Part shown: positions 41,473 to 50,803 of the stretch, piece after piece
Layout: the number at the start of each line of letters is the position of its first letter
Position numbering within the stretch: the stretch's first letter is position 1
Source: an uncultured Clostridia bacterium
GTDB taxonomy: Bacteria > Bacillota > Clostridia > Christensenellales > Aristaeellaceae
DNA: 64,000 bases
NCBI GenBank assembly: GCA_934621505.1
Contig: CAKTUU010000004.1
Location: forward strand, 62,001 to 126,000
Direction: 5' to 3'
Translations under genes and position numbers: made by a program
Notes under the pieces: generated by a model
What the model saw: the letters and a program-made list of their open reading frames with translations, nothing else
Told to the model about the DNA's origin: nothing
Database searches by the model: none

Positions 41473-41569
41473 TAACTATTTCAGTTTATCATAAAGCCCT
41501 GCAAAAATCAACCCCTGACTTCCATTATTTTTTTGCGTAAAGGCGGCGTTAAAAATGATGGGAAAGCCG

Positions 41570-41598
41570 TTGATTCTCATCTGTTTTATGGCTATAAT
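41570..41598 (+). promoter_or_regulatory. Sigma-A promoter of the lipoprotein gene
   Basis: TTGATT (41570-41575), 17-bp spacer, TATAAT (41593-41598), 41 bp upstream of the start codon. Confidence 0.7.
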
Positions 41599-41638
41599 GA
41601 AAGAAAATGGAATTTGCTTTCTTGAAAGGAGTCCGACC

Positions 41639-42586
41639 ATGCCAAAAAAACAGCTTGCTTTGCTTGTAACCATCGCGTTGCTTTTTGGCTGCGCCAAGGC
41701 GGAAATAGGCGTCCGTCCCACAGCGGCGCAAAGTGTTTCCTACGTTTCCTACACCCAGCCGGAGGGCCTTTTTACCATGCAGATTCCCAGCGGCTGGCAG
41801 GTGAGCACCGGCGGAGATTACATCAGCTACATCATCGATGTATACGACCCGCAAAATCCCCAATGCGAAATCTATATTCAGCTGTGCGGCGTAGGCTTTC
41901 AGTCCGCTGAAGGCGCGGCCCTGGCCCAAAGCTATAACCTGATGGGCGACCGGCTGTATATCATGCCCATCGCCACCACCCAGGGGTATTTTGAGGGCTG
42001 GTACGCTGGGCTGGGCGGGACCTTTACCCTGATTGAAAATCTGGGTTCCCTGGGCCAGGGGGATTTGCTGCATGCCTCCGCTACGCTGAACGGCTATGAA
42101 ACCGAGGGGCTTTATACCGCCAGTGTTTCTTCCCTGGAATACAATATGGGCATCAATCTGTCGCTCACCATGGGCCAGGGGGTCATGGCTCTCACCGCCG
42201 CGCCGGGCGAATTGCAGGACTGGCTTCCAGTTTTAAACGTCTGCGCCGGTTCCCTGCAATTTACTGACGCTTTCTGGCAGGCGCGCAACGCCAACTGGCA
42301 GCAGGTATTCCAAAGCAGTTCCTACACTTCCTCCACCTGGAACCAGATCTCCGACGGCGTTCTGTCCAGCTGGGCCTGCCGGTCGGCAAGCTATGACCGC
42401 ACCACGCAGGCGCAAAGCGACGCCGCCCTGGGCTACGACCGCTTTGTGGACACCCAGACCGGCAAGGTTTACCGGGCGGACGCGGGCCTGATGGAAAGCT
42501 GCCTGGACCCCAGCCGCTATCAAAAGCTGGAGGCGGGGTCCGATCTGTATTTGCAGCCCTTGTCCGGATATCTGTACCTGAAGTAA
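41639..42586 (+). CDS. Uncharacterised lipoprotein
   Basis: 315 residues. Residues 1-18 are a lipoprotein signal peptide with lipobox LLFGC, so Cys18 should be lipidated and the protein held on the outer face of the membrane. The mature part has no motif I recognise; it is rich in aromatic and small residues, with two weak repeats of the type FTMQIPSGWQV, and ends YLYLK. GAAAGGAG precedes the ATG. It stands alone between a tRNA gene and the glnA promoter, with its own promoter. Function unknown. Confidence 0.8.
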   Translation: MPKKQLALLVTIALLFGCAKAEIGVRPTAAQSVSYVSYTQPEGLFTMQIPSGWQVSTGGDYISYIIDVYDPQNPQCEIYIQLCGVGFQSAEGAALAQSYNLMGDRLYIMPIATTQGYFEGWYAGLGGTFTLIENLGSLGQGDLLHASATLNGYETEGLYTASVSSLEYNMGINLSLTMGQGVMALTAAPGELQDWLPVLNVCAGSLQFTDAFWQARNANWQQVFQSSSYTSSTWNQISDGVLSSWACRSASYDRTTQAQSDAALGYDRFVDTQTGKVYRADAGLMESCLDPSRYQKLEAGSDLYLQPLSGYLYLK

Positions 42587-42636
42587 TGAAAAACGTTCCG
42601 GCACACGAAAAAAACAAAAAAAGTTTTTTCAATGAA

Positions 42637-42665
42637 TTGACATTTTTCTTTACAGCTGGTATGAT
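42637..42665 (+). promoter_or_regulatory. Sigma-A promoter of glnA-nitR-gltB-gltD
   Basis: TTGACA (42637-42642), 17-bp spacer, TATGAT (42660-42665). Transcripts begin about 80 nt before glnA. Confidence 0.82.
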
Positions 42666-42678
42666 AAACCCCGTTACA

Positions 42679-42721
42679 GAGCAAGGGTGCTATGTGAATA
42701 GCTTTCCCCTTGCTCTTTTTT
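42679..42721 (+). terminator. Attenuator terminator in the glnA leader, with alternative hexaloop hairpin
   Basis: GAGCAAGGG (42679-42687) pairs with CCCTTGCTC (42707-42715), followed by TTTTTT; an inner GCTAT/ATAGC hairpin extends it. The hairpin lies between promoter and start codon, so most transcripts should stop there unless something prevents it. The left arm can instead form CAGAGC-AAGGGT-GCTATG (42677-42694), a hairpin with a hexaloop that has A at position 1 and G at position 4, the ANTAR-protein recognition pattern. A second such hairpin, expected in the known motif, is only weakly visible. Confidence 0.75.
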
Positions 42722-42749
42722 CATTGATTTTTGTAAGGAGGTTTCCAGC

Positions 42750-44081
42750 ATGGGCAAGTACAGCAAGGAAGACATTATCCGTATGGTGCATGAGGACGAC
42801 GTGGAATTTATCCGCATGCAGTTCACCGATATTTTCGGCCAGCTGAAAAATGTGGCCATTACCGCGTCCCAGATTGAAAAGGCTGTCAATAACGAAATCA
42901 TGATTGACGGCAGCTCCATCGAGGGCTTTGTGCGCATTCAGGAATCCGACCAGTACCTGCGCCCCGACCTGGATACCTTCGTCATTCTGCCCTGGCGGCC
43001 CCAGCACGGCAAGGTGGCGCGGCTGATCTGCGATGTGTACAATCCGGACGGCACGCCCTTTGTGGGCGATCCCCGGGGGGCGTTGCGCCGTATGCTGAAA
43101 AAGGCGGCGGATATGGGCTATTCGTTTAACGTAGGGCCGGAATGCGAGTTCTTCCTGTTCCAGACCGACGACAGCGGCAAGCCCACCACCCTGACCAATG
43201 ACGAGGCTGGTTATTTTGACCTGGGTCCCCTGGATCACGGCGAAAGCACCCGCCGGGAAATCGTTATGGCGCTGGAAAAAATGGGCTTTGAAATTGAGGC
43301 CTCCCACCATGAGGTGGCCGCCGGTCAGCATGAGATTGATTTTAAGTACGCCGAGGCGCTGCGCGCCGCCGACAACATTATGACCTTCAAGCTGGCGGTC
43401 AAATCCCTGGCCCAGAAAAACGGCCTGCACGCCACCTTTATGCCCAAGCCCATCTTTGGCATCAACGGCAGCGGCATGCACACCAACATGTCCCTGTTCA
43501 AGGACGGCAAGAATGTATTCTTTGATGAGTCCGGCGACAAGAAGCTGTCCCAGGACGCCTATCATTTTATCGCCGGCCTGCTGACCCATATCAGCGGCAT
43601 GACGGCTGTGCTCAACCCGCTGGTCAACAGCTACAAGCGTCTGGTGCCCGGCTATGAGGCCCCCTGCTACACCGCCTGGTCCGCCTCCAACCGCTCCGCG
43701 CTGATTCGCATTCCCGCCGCCCGGGGTCAGTCCACCCGTGTGGAGCTGCGCTGCCCCGACCCCGCCTGCAACCCCTACCTAGCCCTGACGGTTTGTCTGG
43801 CCGCGGGTTTGGACGGCATCGAGCGCAAGCTGACCCCGCCCGCCGAAATTACCGACAACATCTTTGCCATGTCCGCCGCCCAGCGGGAAAGCAAGGGCAT
43901 TCACAGCCTGCCCGGAAACCTGCACGACGCCGTAAGCGCCATGCAGGCGGATTCACTGATCTGCGATGTGCTGGGCGGCCATATTGTCAGCCAGTATGTG
44001 GCCGGTAAGGAAAAGGAGTGGGACGAGTACCGCACCCACGTCAGCGGCTGGGAGATTGACAAATACCTGATTGCCTACTAA
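42750..44081 (+). CDS. glnA: Glutamine synthetase type I
   Basis: 443 residues, the length of the Bacillota GSI-alpha class, making glutamine from glutamate, ammonia and ATP as a dodecamer. Seen motifs: EFIRMQFTDIFGQLKN at the N-terminus, MIDGSSIEGF (latch region), GPECEFFLF (metal ligand Glu), HHEVAAGQHEID, FGINGSGMHTN (ATP/ammonium region) and NRSALIRIPAARG. No adenylylation Tyr context is apparent, as expected for this class. AAGGAGG precedes the ATG. The leader terminator and the ANTAR gene that follows point to control by antitermination. A 72-bp gap after it holds the hairpin GCGCGGG-GGCC/GGCT-CCCGCGC (about 44095-44121) without U-tract. Confidence 0.96.
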   Translation: MGKYSKEDIIRMVHEDDVEFIRMQFTDIFGQLKNVAITASQIEKAVNNEIMIDGSSIEGFVRIQESDQYLRPDLDTFVILPWRPQHGKVARLICDVYNPDGTPFVGDPRGALRRMLKKAADMGYSFNVGPECEFFLFQTDDSGKPTTLTNDEAGYFDLGPLDHGESTRREIVMALEKMGFEIEASHHEVAAGQHEIDFKYAEALRAADNIMTFKLAVKSLAQKNGLHATFMPKPIFGINGSGMHTNMSLFKDGKNVFFDESGDKKLSQDAYHFIAGLLTHISGMTAVLNPLVNSYKRLVPGYEAPCYTAWSASNRSALIRIPAARGQSTRVELRCPDPACNPYLALTVCLAAGLDGIERKLTPPAEITDNIFAMSAAQRESKGIHSLPGNLHDAVSAMQADSLICDVLGGHIVSQYVAGKEKEWDEYRTHVSGWEIDKYLIAY

Positions 44082-44153
44082 AATCCATGACATCGCGCGG
44101 GGGCCCGCACAGGCTCCCGCGCCGCCCCATTTGATTTTGCGGGGGAAAGCGCC

Positions 44154-44687
44154 ATGAATCATCTGATTGTAGCCTTTGAAACAGAAGCCGCCTGCCACCG
44201 CGTATGCGAATTGCTGGCCGCTTCCGCTCTGCCGGTTCGCAGCGTATGCAAAAGCGGGGCCGAGGTCATCCGCGCGGTGCGTTATATGGGCGGCGGCGTT
44301 GTGGTTTGCGGCGTAAAGCTACCCGATATGACGGCGGACCAGCTGTATGACGATTTGGAGGGCGACGCCTACATTCTGGCCGCGGCCAAGCCGGAAGCGC
44401 TGGATCTGTGCGAAAATCCCCATATTTTTCGTCTGCCGCTGCCCACCAACCGCTACGCTCTGGCCGCCGCCGTGCAAATGCTGATGCAGCTGGACGCCAT
44501 GGGCGCGTCCAGCCACAGCCAGTCGGAGCAGGAAACCATTGAAAAAGCCAAAATTCTATTGGAAACCAACGGCCCAATGACAGAGGAGGAGGCTCATCGC
44601 TACCTGCAAAAGCGCAGCATGACCACCCGCAAAAAAATGGCGGACGTGGCGGCGCAGGTGATTCAGGAGCAGATGAAGGGGCTGTAA
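44154..44687 (+). CDS. nitR: ANTAR-domain antiterminator with degenerate receiver (NitR-like)
   Basis: 177 residues. The C-terminal 55 residues form an ANTAR RNA-binding domain (IEKAKILLETNGPMTEEEAH, YLQKRSMTTRKKMADVAAQV). The N-terminal 120 residues have the receiver-like fold order, but key acidic positions are lost: LIVAFETEA replaces the usual acidic patch, and VVVCGVKLPDM has Gly where the phospho-Asp would be. It is thus a pseudo-receiver. Order glnA, ANTAR gene, gltB, gltD is the one described for glnA-nitR-gltAB in a solvent-producing Clostridium, where NitR was proposed to be an antiterminator. Likely target: the terminator at 42679-42721. Confidence 0.84.
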   Translation: MNHLIVAFETEAACHRVCELLAASALPVRSVCKSGAEVIRAVRYMGGGVVVCGVKLPDMTADQLYDDLEGDAYILAAAKPEALDLCENPHIFRLPLPTNRYALAAAVQMLMQLDAMGASSHSQSEQETIEKAKILLETNGPMTEEEAHRYLQKRSMTTRKKMADVAAQVIQEQMKGL

Positions 44688-44716
44688 GGGTTTTCACGCA
44701 AAGGACGGGTCTGTTT

Positions 44717-47700
44717 ATGAAGCAAAACCTGTATCAGCCAGCCTTTGAGCATGACGCATGCGGCATTGGGGCCGTGGTCAGCATCGACGGTATTCAAACA
44801 AGGCAAACCGTGGATCAGGCGCTGAAAATTGTGGAAAAACTGGAACATCGCGCCGGCAAGGACGCCGACGGCAGCACAGGCGACGGCGTGGGTCTGATGA
44901 CCCAGATTCCGCACGCCTTTTTTGTGCGTCAGGCGTTGGGCTTTGCCCTGCCCCAGGACCGGGATTACGGCGTAGCCATGATTTTTATGCCCGCGGACCG
45001 GCTGAAACGGGCCCAGTCCCGCAAGCTGATGGAAATCATCGTCGCCAAGGAAGGCATGAAGCTGCTTGGCTGGCGCGGCGTGCCCGTGTGCCCGCAGGTT
45101 CTTGGCGAGCGGGCCCGCGCCTGCATGCCCGTGATTGAGCAGGCCTTTATTGCCCGCCCGGAGGAACTGAACCGGGGCATCGACTTTGACCGGCGGCTGT
45201 ATGTGGCCCGCCGGGTGTTTGAGCAAAGCAACGACGATTGCTACGTCTGCTCCATGTCCAGCCGCACCATCGTTTACAAGGGCATGTTTCTGGTCAGCCA
45301 GCTGCGGGCCTTTTATCCTGATTTGCAGGACCCGTCCTTCGCCAGCGCCATCGCCCTGGTGCATTCCCGCTTTTCCACCAATACCTTCCCCAGCTGGGAA
45401 CGCGCCCACCCCAACCGGCTCATTTTGCACAACGGTGAAATCAACACCATCCGCGGCAATGTGGACCGGATGATCGCCCGGGAGGAAACCCTGTCCTCTC
45501 CCATTCTGGCGGCGGATATGGACAAGGTGCTGCCGGTGATTAACGGCGAGGGCAGCGACTCCGCCATGCTGGACAACACCCTTGAATTTATGATGATGAA
45601 CGGGCTGCCCCTGCCGCTGGCGGTGATGATCACCCTGCCGGAGCCCTGGCAGAACGAGCGGGATATTTCCCGCACACGCCGGGACCTGTACCGCTACTAT
45701 GCCCCCATGATGGAGCCCTGGGACGGCCCCGCCGCCATTTTGTTTTCCGATGGCGATGTGGTGGGCGCTGTGCTGGACCGCAACGGCCTGCGGCCCGCCC
45801 GCTATTATGTGACGGACGACCATATGCTGATTCTTTCCAGCGAGGTGGGCGTTCTGGACGTCCCGCCGGAGAAGATTCTGCGCAAAAGCCGTGTGCGCTC
45901 CGGCCAAATGCTGCTGGTGGACACGGTGCAGAAGCGAATTATTGACGATAATGAGCTGAAGGAAACCTATGCCGCCCGGCAGCCCTACGGCGAATGGCTG
46001 GACGGCAACCTGCTGGCCCTGAGCGATTTGCCCCTGCCCAACCAGGCGGTTCCGCCGCTGCCTCAGGATTTGCGGGACCGGCTGTATAAAGCCTTTGGTT
46101 ATACCTATGAAGACGTAAAAGAAGTCATTCTGCCCATGGCCCAAACCGGCGCGGAACCCACCGCCGCCATGGGCATGGACGTGCCGCTGGCCGTGCTGTC
46201 GGAAAAGCATCAGCTGCTGTTTTCCTACTTCCGGCAGTTATTCGCCCAGGTCACCAACCCGCCCATTGACGCCATTCGGGAAAAAATCATCACCGACACG
46301 GCGGTGTATGTGGGCAGCGACGGCAATTTCCTGATGGACACGCCGGAAAACTGCGCCGTGCTTCGTCTGGAGCGGCCCATTCTGTCCAACACAGACCTGA
46401 TGCGCATTGAAAACGCCCGGCAAAAGGCCATTCGTCCCGGGCGGGTGTCCATGCTGTACTACCGCAGCGAATCGCTGGAAAAGGCCATCGGTCACCTGTT
46501 TGTAGCCTGCGACCGGGCCATCAAAAACGGAGCGAACGTCATCATCCTGTCCGACCGGGGCGTGGATGAAAACCACATGGCCATCCCGTCCCTGCTGGCG
46601 GTATCCGCTCTGGAGCAGCACCTGATCGCCACCCGCCGCCGCACCGCCGTCAGCGTCATTCTGGAAACCGCCGAGCCCCGTGACGTGCACCACTTTGCCC
46701 TGCTGCTGGGCTATGGCGCACGGGCCGTCAACCCCTATCTGGCCCTGGAATGCGTGGATGAAATGATTGAAAAGGGCCTTTTGAACAAGGACCGCTACGC
46801 CGCCCAGCAGGATTATATCAGCGCCGTGGTGGCGGGCATCAGCCGGGTGGCCTCCAAAATGGGCATTTCCGTTTTGCAGTCCTACCAGAGCGCCCAGATT
46901 TTTGAGGCGGTGGGCATTCGTCAGGATGTCATTGACCGCTACTTTACCAACACCACCTCCCGTGTGGGAGGCATTGGCCTGAACGAAATTAACGAGGGCG
47001 TCAAGTACCGCCACGACCGGGCCTTTGACCCGCTGGAGCTGGCTACCGACACCACGCTGGATTCCATCGGCTACCACCGGCTGCGCAGCGGCGGCGACAA
47101 GGAGGACCATCTGTACAATCCCCTGACCATTACCACCCTGCAGCGGGCTGTGCGGGAGGGCAGCATGGACCTGTTCCGTCAGTACACCGCCCTGGTGGAT
47201 GACGAAACCAAGCCCCATACCCTGCGGGGCGTGCTGGAATTTGCCTTTGACCAATGCCATCCCATTCCTCTGGAGGACGTGGAGCCGGTGGAGCAGATTG
47301 TCAGGCGCTTTAAAACCGGGGCCATGTCCTACGGCTCCATCTCCCAGGAGGCCCATGAGTGCCTGGCCCAGGCCATGAACGCCCTGGGCGGCCGGTCCAA
47401 TTCCGGCGAGGGCGGCGAACGGCGGGAGCGGCTGAACACCCCCCGCGGCTCCAAAATCAAGCAGGTGGCCTCCGCCCGTTTCGGCGTGACCAGCGAATAC
47501 CTGATGAGCGCCGAGGAAATTCAAATCAAAATGGCCCAGGGAGCCAAGCCCGGCGAGGGCGGCCATCTGCCCGGCGGCAAGGTGTACCCGTGGATCGCTC
47601 ACACCCGCCTGTCCACCCCCGGCGTCAGCCTGATTTCCCCGCCGCCCCATCACGACATTTACTCCATTGAGGATCTGGCCCAGCTGATTTACGACCTGAA

Positions 47701-49213
47701 GTGCGCCAACCGCAGGGCGCGCATTTCCGTCAAGCTGGTCAGCGAGGCCGGGGTGGGCACTGTGGCCGCTGGCGTAGCCAAGGCGGGGGCGCAGGTGATT
47801 TTGATTTCCGGCAGCGACGGCGGCACCGGCGCCGCGCCCCGCTCCTCCATTTACAACGCGGGCCTGCCCTGGGAACTGGGCATCGCCGAGGCGCACCAGA
47901 CCCTTGCGCTGAACGGGCTGCGCACCCGTGTAGCCATCGAGGCGGACGGCAAGCTGATGAGCGGCCGGGACGTAGCCATTGCCTGTATGCTGGGGGCCGA
48001 GGAATTTGGCTTTGCCACAGCGCCGCTGGTATGTATGGGCTGCGTGATGATGCGGGTTTGCAATCTGGATACCTGTCCGGTAGGCATCGCCACCCAAAAC
48101 CCGGAGCTGCGCAAGCGCTTCCGTGGCAAGCCGGAATATGTGATGAACTTTATGCGCTATGTGGCCCAGGAGCTGCGGGAAATCATGGCCCGGCTGGGCG
48201 TGCGCACGGTGGACGAACTGGTGGGCCGTGGGGACCTGCTGCGGGTGCGAGCTCATCAGGTTACGCCCCGGGCCGCCTCCATCGATATGTCCCGCATCAT
48301 CGGGCATCGTATCAACCAGCACCGCCAAAGCGGCGACGCATTTGACTTTGGCACGGAAAAATCGCTGGATGAACGGGTTCTGCTGAAAAAACTGGACCTG
48401 AAAAAGGTCAGTCCTCAGACCGTCTCCCTGACGGTATCCAGCACAGACCGGGCCTTCGGCACCATTTTCGGCAGCGAAATCACCCGCCTGCACGGCGGCA
48501 GCCTGCCGGAGGATACCTACGTCATTCAGGCGCAGGGCGGCGGCGGCCAGTCCTTTGGCGCGTTTCTTCCCAAGGGCATGACCATTCGCCTGACCGGCGA
48601 CAGCAACGACTACTTTGGCAAGGGCCTGTCCGGCGGCAAGCTGTCGGTGCTTCCGCCCAGGGGCGTTCCCTTTCAGGCGGATGAAAACATCATCATCGGC
48701 AATGTGGCCCTGTACGGGGCCACCAGCGGTCAGGCCTATGTGTGCGGCCAGGCGGGCGAACGCTTCGCCGTGCGCAATTCCGGCGCTACCGCCGTGGTGG
48801 AGGGCATAGGCGACCACGGCTGCGAGTACATGACCGGCGGCTGTGTGGCGGTGCTGGGCAAAACCGGCCGCAACTTTGCGGCGGGCATGTCCGGCGGCGT
48901 CGCCTATGTGCTGGATGAAAACCACGACCTGTACCTTCGGGTCAACAAGCAGATGGTGGATATTGAGGAGCTTTCCGCCGAGCATGATGTGGACCTGCTG
49001 CGGGGCCTGTTGGAAAACCATGTGCGGGAAACCGGATCCGTTAAAGGGCGGCGGATTCTGAACCACTTTATGGACTATGTGCCCAAATTTAAAAAGATCA
49101 TTCCCCGGGATTATCGCCGCATGCTGTCGTCCATCGCCCGGTTTGAGGCTCAGGGTCTCAGCCGGGACGAGGCGGAGCTGGAAGCGTTCCGGGCCGTATC
49201 GGAAGGCAGGTGA
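44717..49213 (+). CDS. gltB: Glutamate synthase (NADPH), large subunit
   Basis: 1498 residues, normal for GltB. The N-terminal glutaminase domain starts after a short propeptide; HDACGIGAVV places Cys15 as the catalytic N-terminal nucleophile. The central and FMN-binding synthase domains include VKLVSEAGVGTVAAGVAKAG, the loop GSDGGTGAAP, and the 3Fe-4S ligands in CVMMRVCNLDTCPVGIATQNP. The last 250 residues form the right-handed beta-helix GXGXG-type domain (GGGGQSFGAF, LSGGKLSV). It converts glutamine and 2-oxoglutarate to two glutamates with electrons from GltD. It lies 29 bp after nitR and overlaps the frame of gltD by a GTGA. Confidence 0.96.
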   Translation: MKQNLYQPAFEHDACGIGAVVSIDGIQTRQTVDQALKIVEKLEHRAGKDADGSTGDGVGLMTQIPHAFFVRQALGFALPQDRDYGVAMIFMPADRLKRAQSRKLMEIIVAKEGMKLLGWRGVPVCPQVLGERARACMPVIEQAFIARPEELNRGIDFDRRLYVARRVFEQSNDDCYVCSMSSRTIVYKGMFLVSQLRAFYPDLQDPSFASAIALVHSRFSTNTFPSWERAHPNRLILHNGEINTIRGNVDRMIAREETLSSPILAADMDKVLPVINGEGSDSAMLDNTLEFMMMNGLPLPLAVMITLPEPWQNERDISRTRRDLYRYYAPMMEPWDGPAAILFSDGDVVGAVLDRNGLRPARYYVTDDHMLILSSEVGVLDVPPEKILRKSRVRSGQMLLVDTVQKRIIDDNELKETYAARQPYGEWLDGNLLALSDLPLPNQAVPPLPQDLRDRLYKAFGYTYEDVKEVILPMAQTGAEPTAAMGMDVPLAVLSEKHQLLFSYFRQLFAQVTNPPIDAIREKIITDTAVYVGSDGNFLMDTPENCAVLRLERPILSNTDLMRIENARQKAIRPGRVSMLYYRSESLEKAIGHLFVACDRAIKNGANVIILSDRGVDENHMAIPSLLAVSALEQHLIATRRRTAVSVILETAEPRDVHHFALLLGYGARAVNPYLALECVDEMIEKGLLNKDRYAAQQDYISAVVAGISRVASKMGISVLQSYQSAQIFEAVGIRQDVIDRYFTNTTSRVGGIGLNEINEGVKYRHDRAFDPLELATDTTLDSIGYHRLRSGGDKEDHLYNPLTITTLQRAVREGSMDLFRQYTALVDDETKPHTLRGVLEFAFDQCHPIPLEDVEPVEQIVRRFKTGAMSYGSISQEAHECLAQAMNALGGRSNSGEGGERRERLNTPRGSKIKQVASARFGVTSEYLMSAEEIQIKMAQGAKPGEGGHLPGGKVYPWIAHTRLSTPGVSLISPPPHHDIYSIEDLAQLIYDLKCANRRARISVKLVSEAGVGTVAAGVAKAGAQVILISGSDGGTGAAPRSSIYNAGLPWELGIAEAHQTLALNGLRTRVAIEADGKLMSGRDVAIACMLGAEEFGFATAPLVCMGCVMMRVCNLDTCPVGIATQNPELRKRFRGKPEYVMNFMRYVAQELREIMARLGVRTVDELVGRGDLLRVRAHQVTPRAASIDMSRIIGHRINQHRQSGDAFDFGTEKSLDERVLLKKLDLKKVSPQTVSLTVSSTDRAFGTIFGSEITRLHGGSLPEDTYVIQAQGGGGQSFGAFLPKGMTIRLTGDSNDYFGKGLSGGKLSVLPPRGVPFQADENIIIGNVALYGATSGQAYVCGQAGERFAVRNSGATAVVEGIGDHGCEYMTGGCVAVLGKTGRNFAAGMSGGVAYVLDENHDLYLRVNKQMVDIEELSAEHDVDLLRGLLENHVRETGSVKGRRILNHFMDYVPKFKKIIPRDYRRMLSSIARFEAQGLSRDEAELEAFRAVSEGR

Positions 49214-49218
49214 TTGGC

Positions 49219-50643
49219 ATGGCCCAGAAAGACGGATTTTTGCTGTATGACCGGCAGAACGTACCGGTGGAAGCGCCTGAAAAGCGGGTGCGGAGCTTTG
49301 ACGAATTTCGCAGGCCGTTATCCCCTGCCAGTCGGCGGCGGCAGGCGGCCCGTTGCATGAACTGCGGCGTTCCCTTCTGCCAATGCGGCCAGACAATTGG
49401 CGGCATGGTCACCGGCTGTCCCCTGCACAACCTGATTCCGGAATGGAACGACATGCTGTACCTGGGCAATGTGCGCCACGCCCTGGACCGGCTGCTGAAA
49501 ACCAACTGTTTTCCCGAATTTACCGGCCGGGTCTGCCCCGCCCTGTGCGAGGCCGCCTGTACCTGCGGCCTGAACGGCGACAGCGTAACCGTGCATGACA
49601 ACGAGCTTGCCATCATTGAGGAAGCCTATGAAAAAGGCTGGATGCAGCCGCAGATTCCCCGGGTTCGCACGGGCAAGCGGGTGGCGGTCGTGGGCAGCGG
49701 ACCATCCGGTCTGGCGGCGGCCTATACCCTGAACCGGCGCGGCCACAGCGTAACCGTGTATGAAAAGGCCGACCGTCCCGGCGGGCTGCTTATGTACGGC
49801 ATTCCCAATATGAAGCTGGATAAGCGCGTCATTGCCCGGCGCATCACCCTGATGGAGCAGGAGGGCGTGGTTTTTCAGTGCAATACCGATGGAACGGCGG
49901 ATTTGCTGAAGGACGCTTATGACGCGGTGCTGCTGTGCTGCGGCGCGGGCCGGCCCAGAGATTTGTCCGTTCCCGGCAGAGAAGCCCAGGGAGTCCATTT
50001 TGCCGTGCCGTTTTTAACCGCCGCTACCCGCCGCCTGCTGGACGGCTCCGCCGCCATCGACCCCAGGGGGCTGGATGTGGTCATCGTGGGCGGCGGCGAT
50101 ACCGGCAACGACTGTGTGGGCACCGCCATCCGGCTGGGCTGCAAAAGCGTGACCCAGCTGGAAATGCTGCCCAAGCCGCCGCAAACCCGTCTGGAAAGCA
50201 ACCCCTGGCCTGAGTGGCCCCGGGTTTTGAAAACCGATTATGGCCAGCAGGAAGCCATTGCCCTGTTTGGGCACGATCCACGGGTATTTGAAACCACGGT
50301 GGAAGAAATCCTGACCGATGACAGGGGCCATGTGCACGCCCTGCGCACCGTCCGGCTAAACGGCCGTCAGCCTGTGGAGGGAAGCCGGCGGGAAATTCCC
50401 TGCGGGCTGCTGCTGATTGCCGCGGGCTTTACCGGCTGCGTGCCGGATTTGCCCGCCAGCCTGGGCGCGGAAATGGACGCGAAAGGCAGGGTGGTTACCA
50501 TCGGCTACCAAACCGGCGTTCCCGGCCTGTTTGCGGCGGGAGATATGCGCCGGGGCCAATCCCTGGTGGTATGGGCCATTCGGGAAGGCCGGGAAGCCGC
50601 CCGGGAAGTAGACCAGTATTTGATGGGTTACAGCGAATTATAA
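49219..50643 (+). CDS. gltD: Glutamate synthase, small subunit (NADPH-dependent)
   Basis: 474 residues. N-terminal cysteines for two 4Fe-4S clusters: RCMNCGVPFCQCG, GCPLHN and RVCPALCEAACTCG. Then an FAD-binding GSGPSGLAAA at about residue 155, the EKADRPGGLLMYGIP segment, and a second Rossmann motif IVGGGDTGNDCVG for NADPH. It passes electrons from NADPH to GltB. The frame opens at a GTG at 49210 that overlaps the gltB stop, but the ATG at 49219 has AGGTGAT at 5 nt and is preferred. It ends the nitrogen-assimilation operon; I see no obvious terminator in the 100 bp that follow. Confidence 0.94.
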   Translation: MAQKDGFLLYDRQNVPVEAPEKRVRSFDEFRRPLSPASRRRQAARCMNCGVPFCQCGQTIGGMVTGCPLHNLIPEWNDMLYLGNVRHALDRLLKTNCFPEFTGRVCPALCEAACTCGLNGDSVTVHDNELAIIEEAYEKGWMQPQIPRVRTGKRVAVVGSGPSGLAAAYTLNRRGHSVTVYEKADRPGGLLMYGIPNMKLDKRVIARRITLMEQEGVVFQCNTDGTADLLKDAYDAVLLCCGAGRPRDLSVPGREAQGVHFAVPFLTAATRRLLDGSAAIDPRGLDVVIVGGGDTGNDCVGTAIRLGCKSVTQLEMLPKPPQTRLESNPWPEWPRVLKTDYGQQEAIALFGHDPRVFETTVEEILTDDRGHVHALRTVRLNGRQPVEGSRREIPCGLLLIAAGFTGCVPDLPASLGAEMDAKGRVVTIGYQTGVPGLFAAGDMRRGQSLVVWAIREGREAAREVDQYLMGYSEL

Positions 50644-50748
50644 AAAGAGGGGGTGAAAAAGCATCGCGGGTATGGAGCGGTATATTTCTTTGATTTCTGA
50701 CGGGTGCAGCAGCCATCTTGCCAGCCGCATGATTTTGAACCGTTTTTC

Positions 50749-50777
50749 TTGACATGGACGGTCATCCCGTTTATGCT
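50749..50777 (+). promoter_or_regulatory. Sigma-A promoter of the YesM-type kinase gene
   Basis: TTGACA (50749-50754), 17-bp spacer, TATGCT (50772-50777). Confidence 0.75.
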
Positions 50778-50803
50778 GGTATCAGTTGGAGGTACAAAAT
50801 CAA

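Noticed and set aside
46238..49396. A 1052-codon open frame on the minus strand opposite gltB
   Set aside because: It is antisense to a complete, motif-rich gltB, is low in recognisable motifs and rich in His/Gln/Gly as expected from reading GC-rich codons backwards. No ribosome-binding site or promoter supports it.
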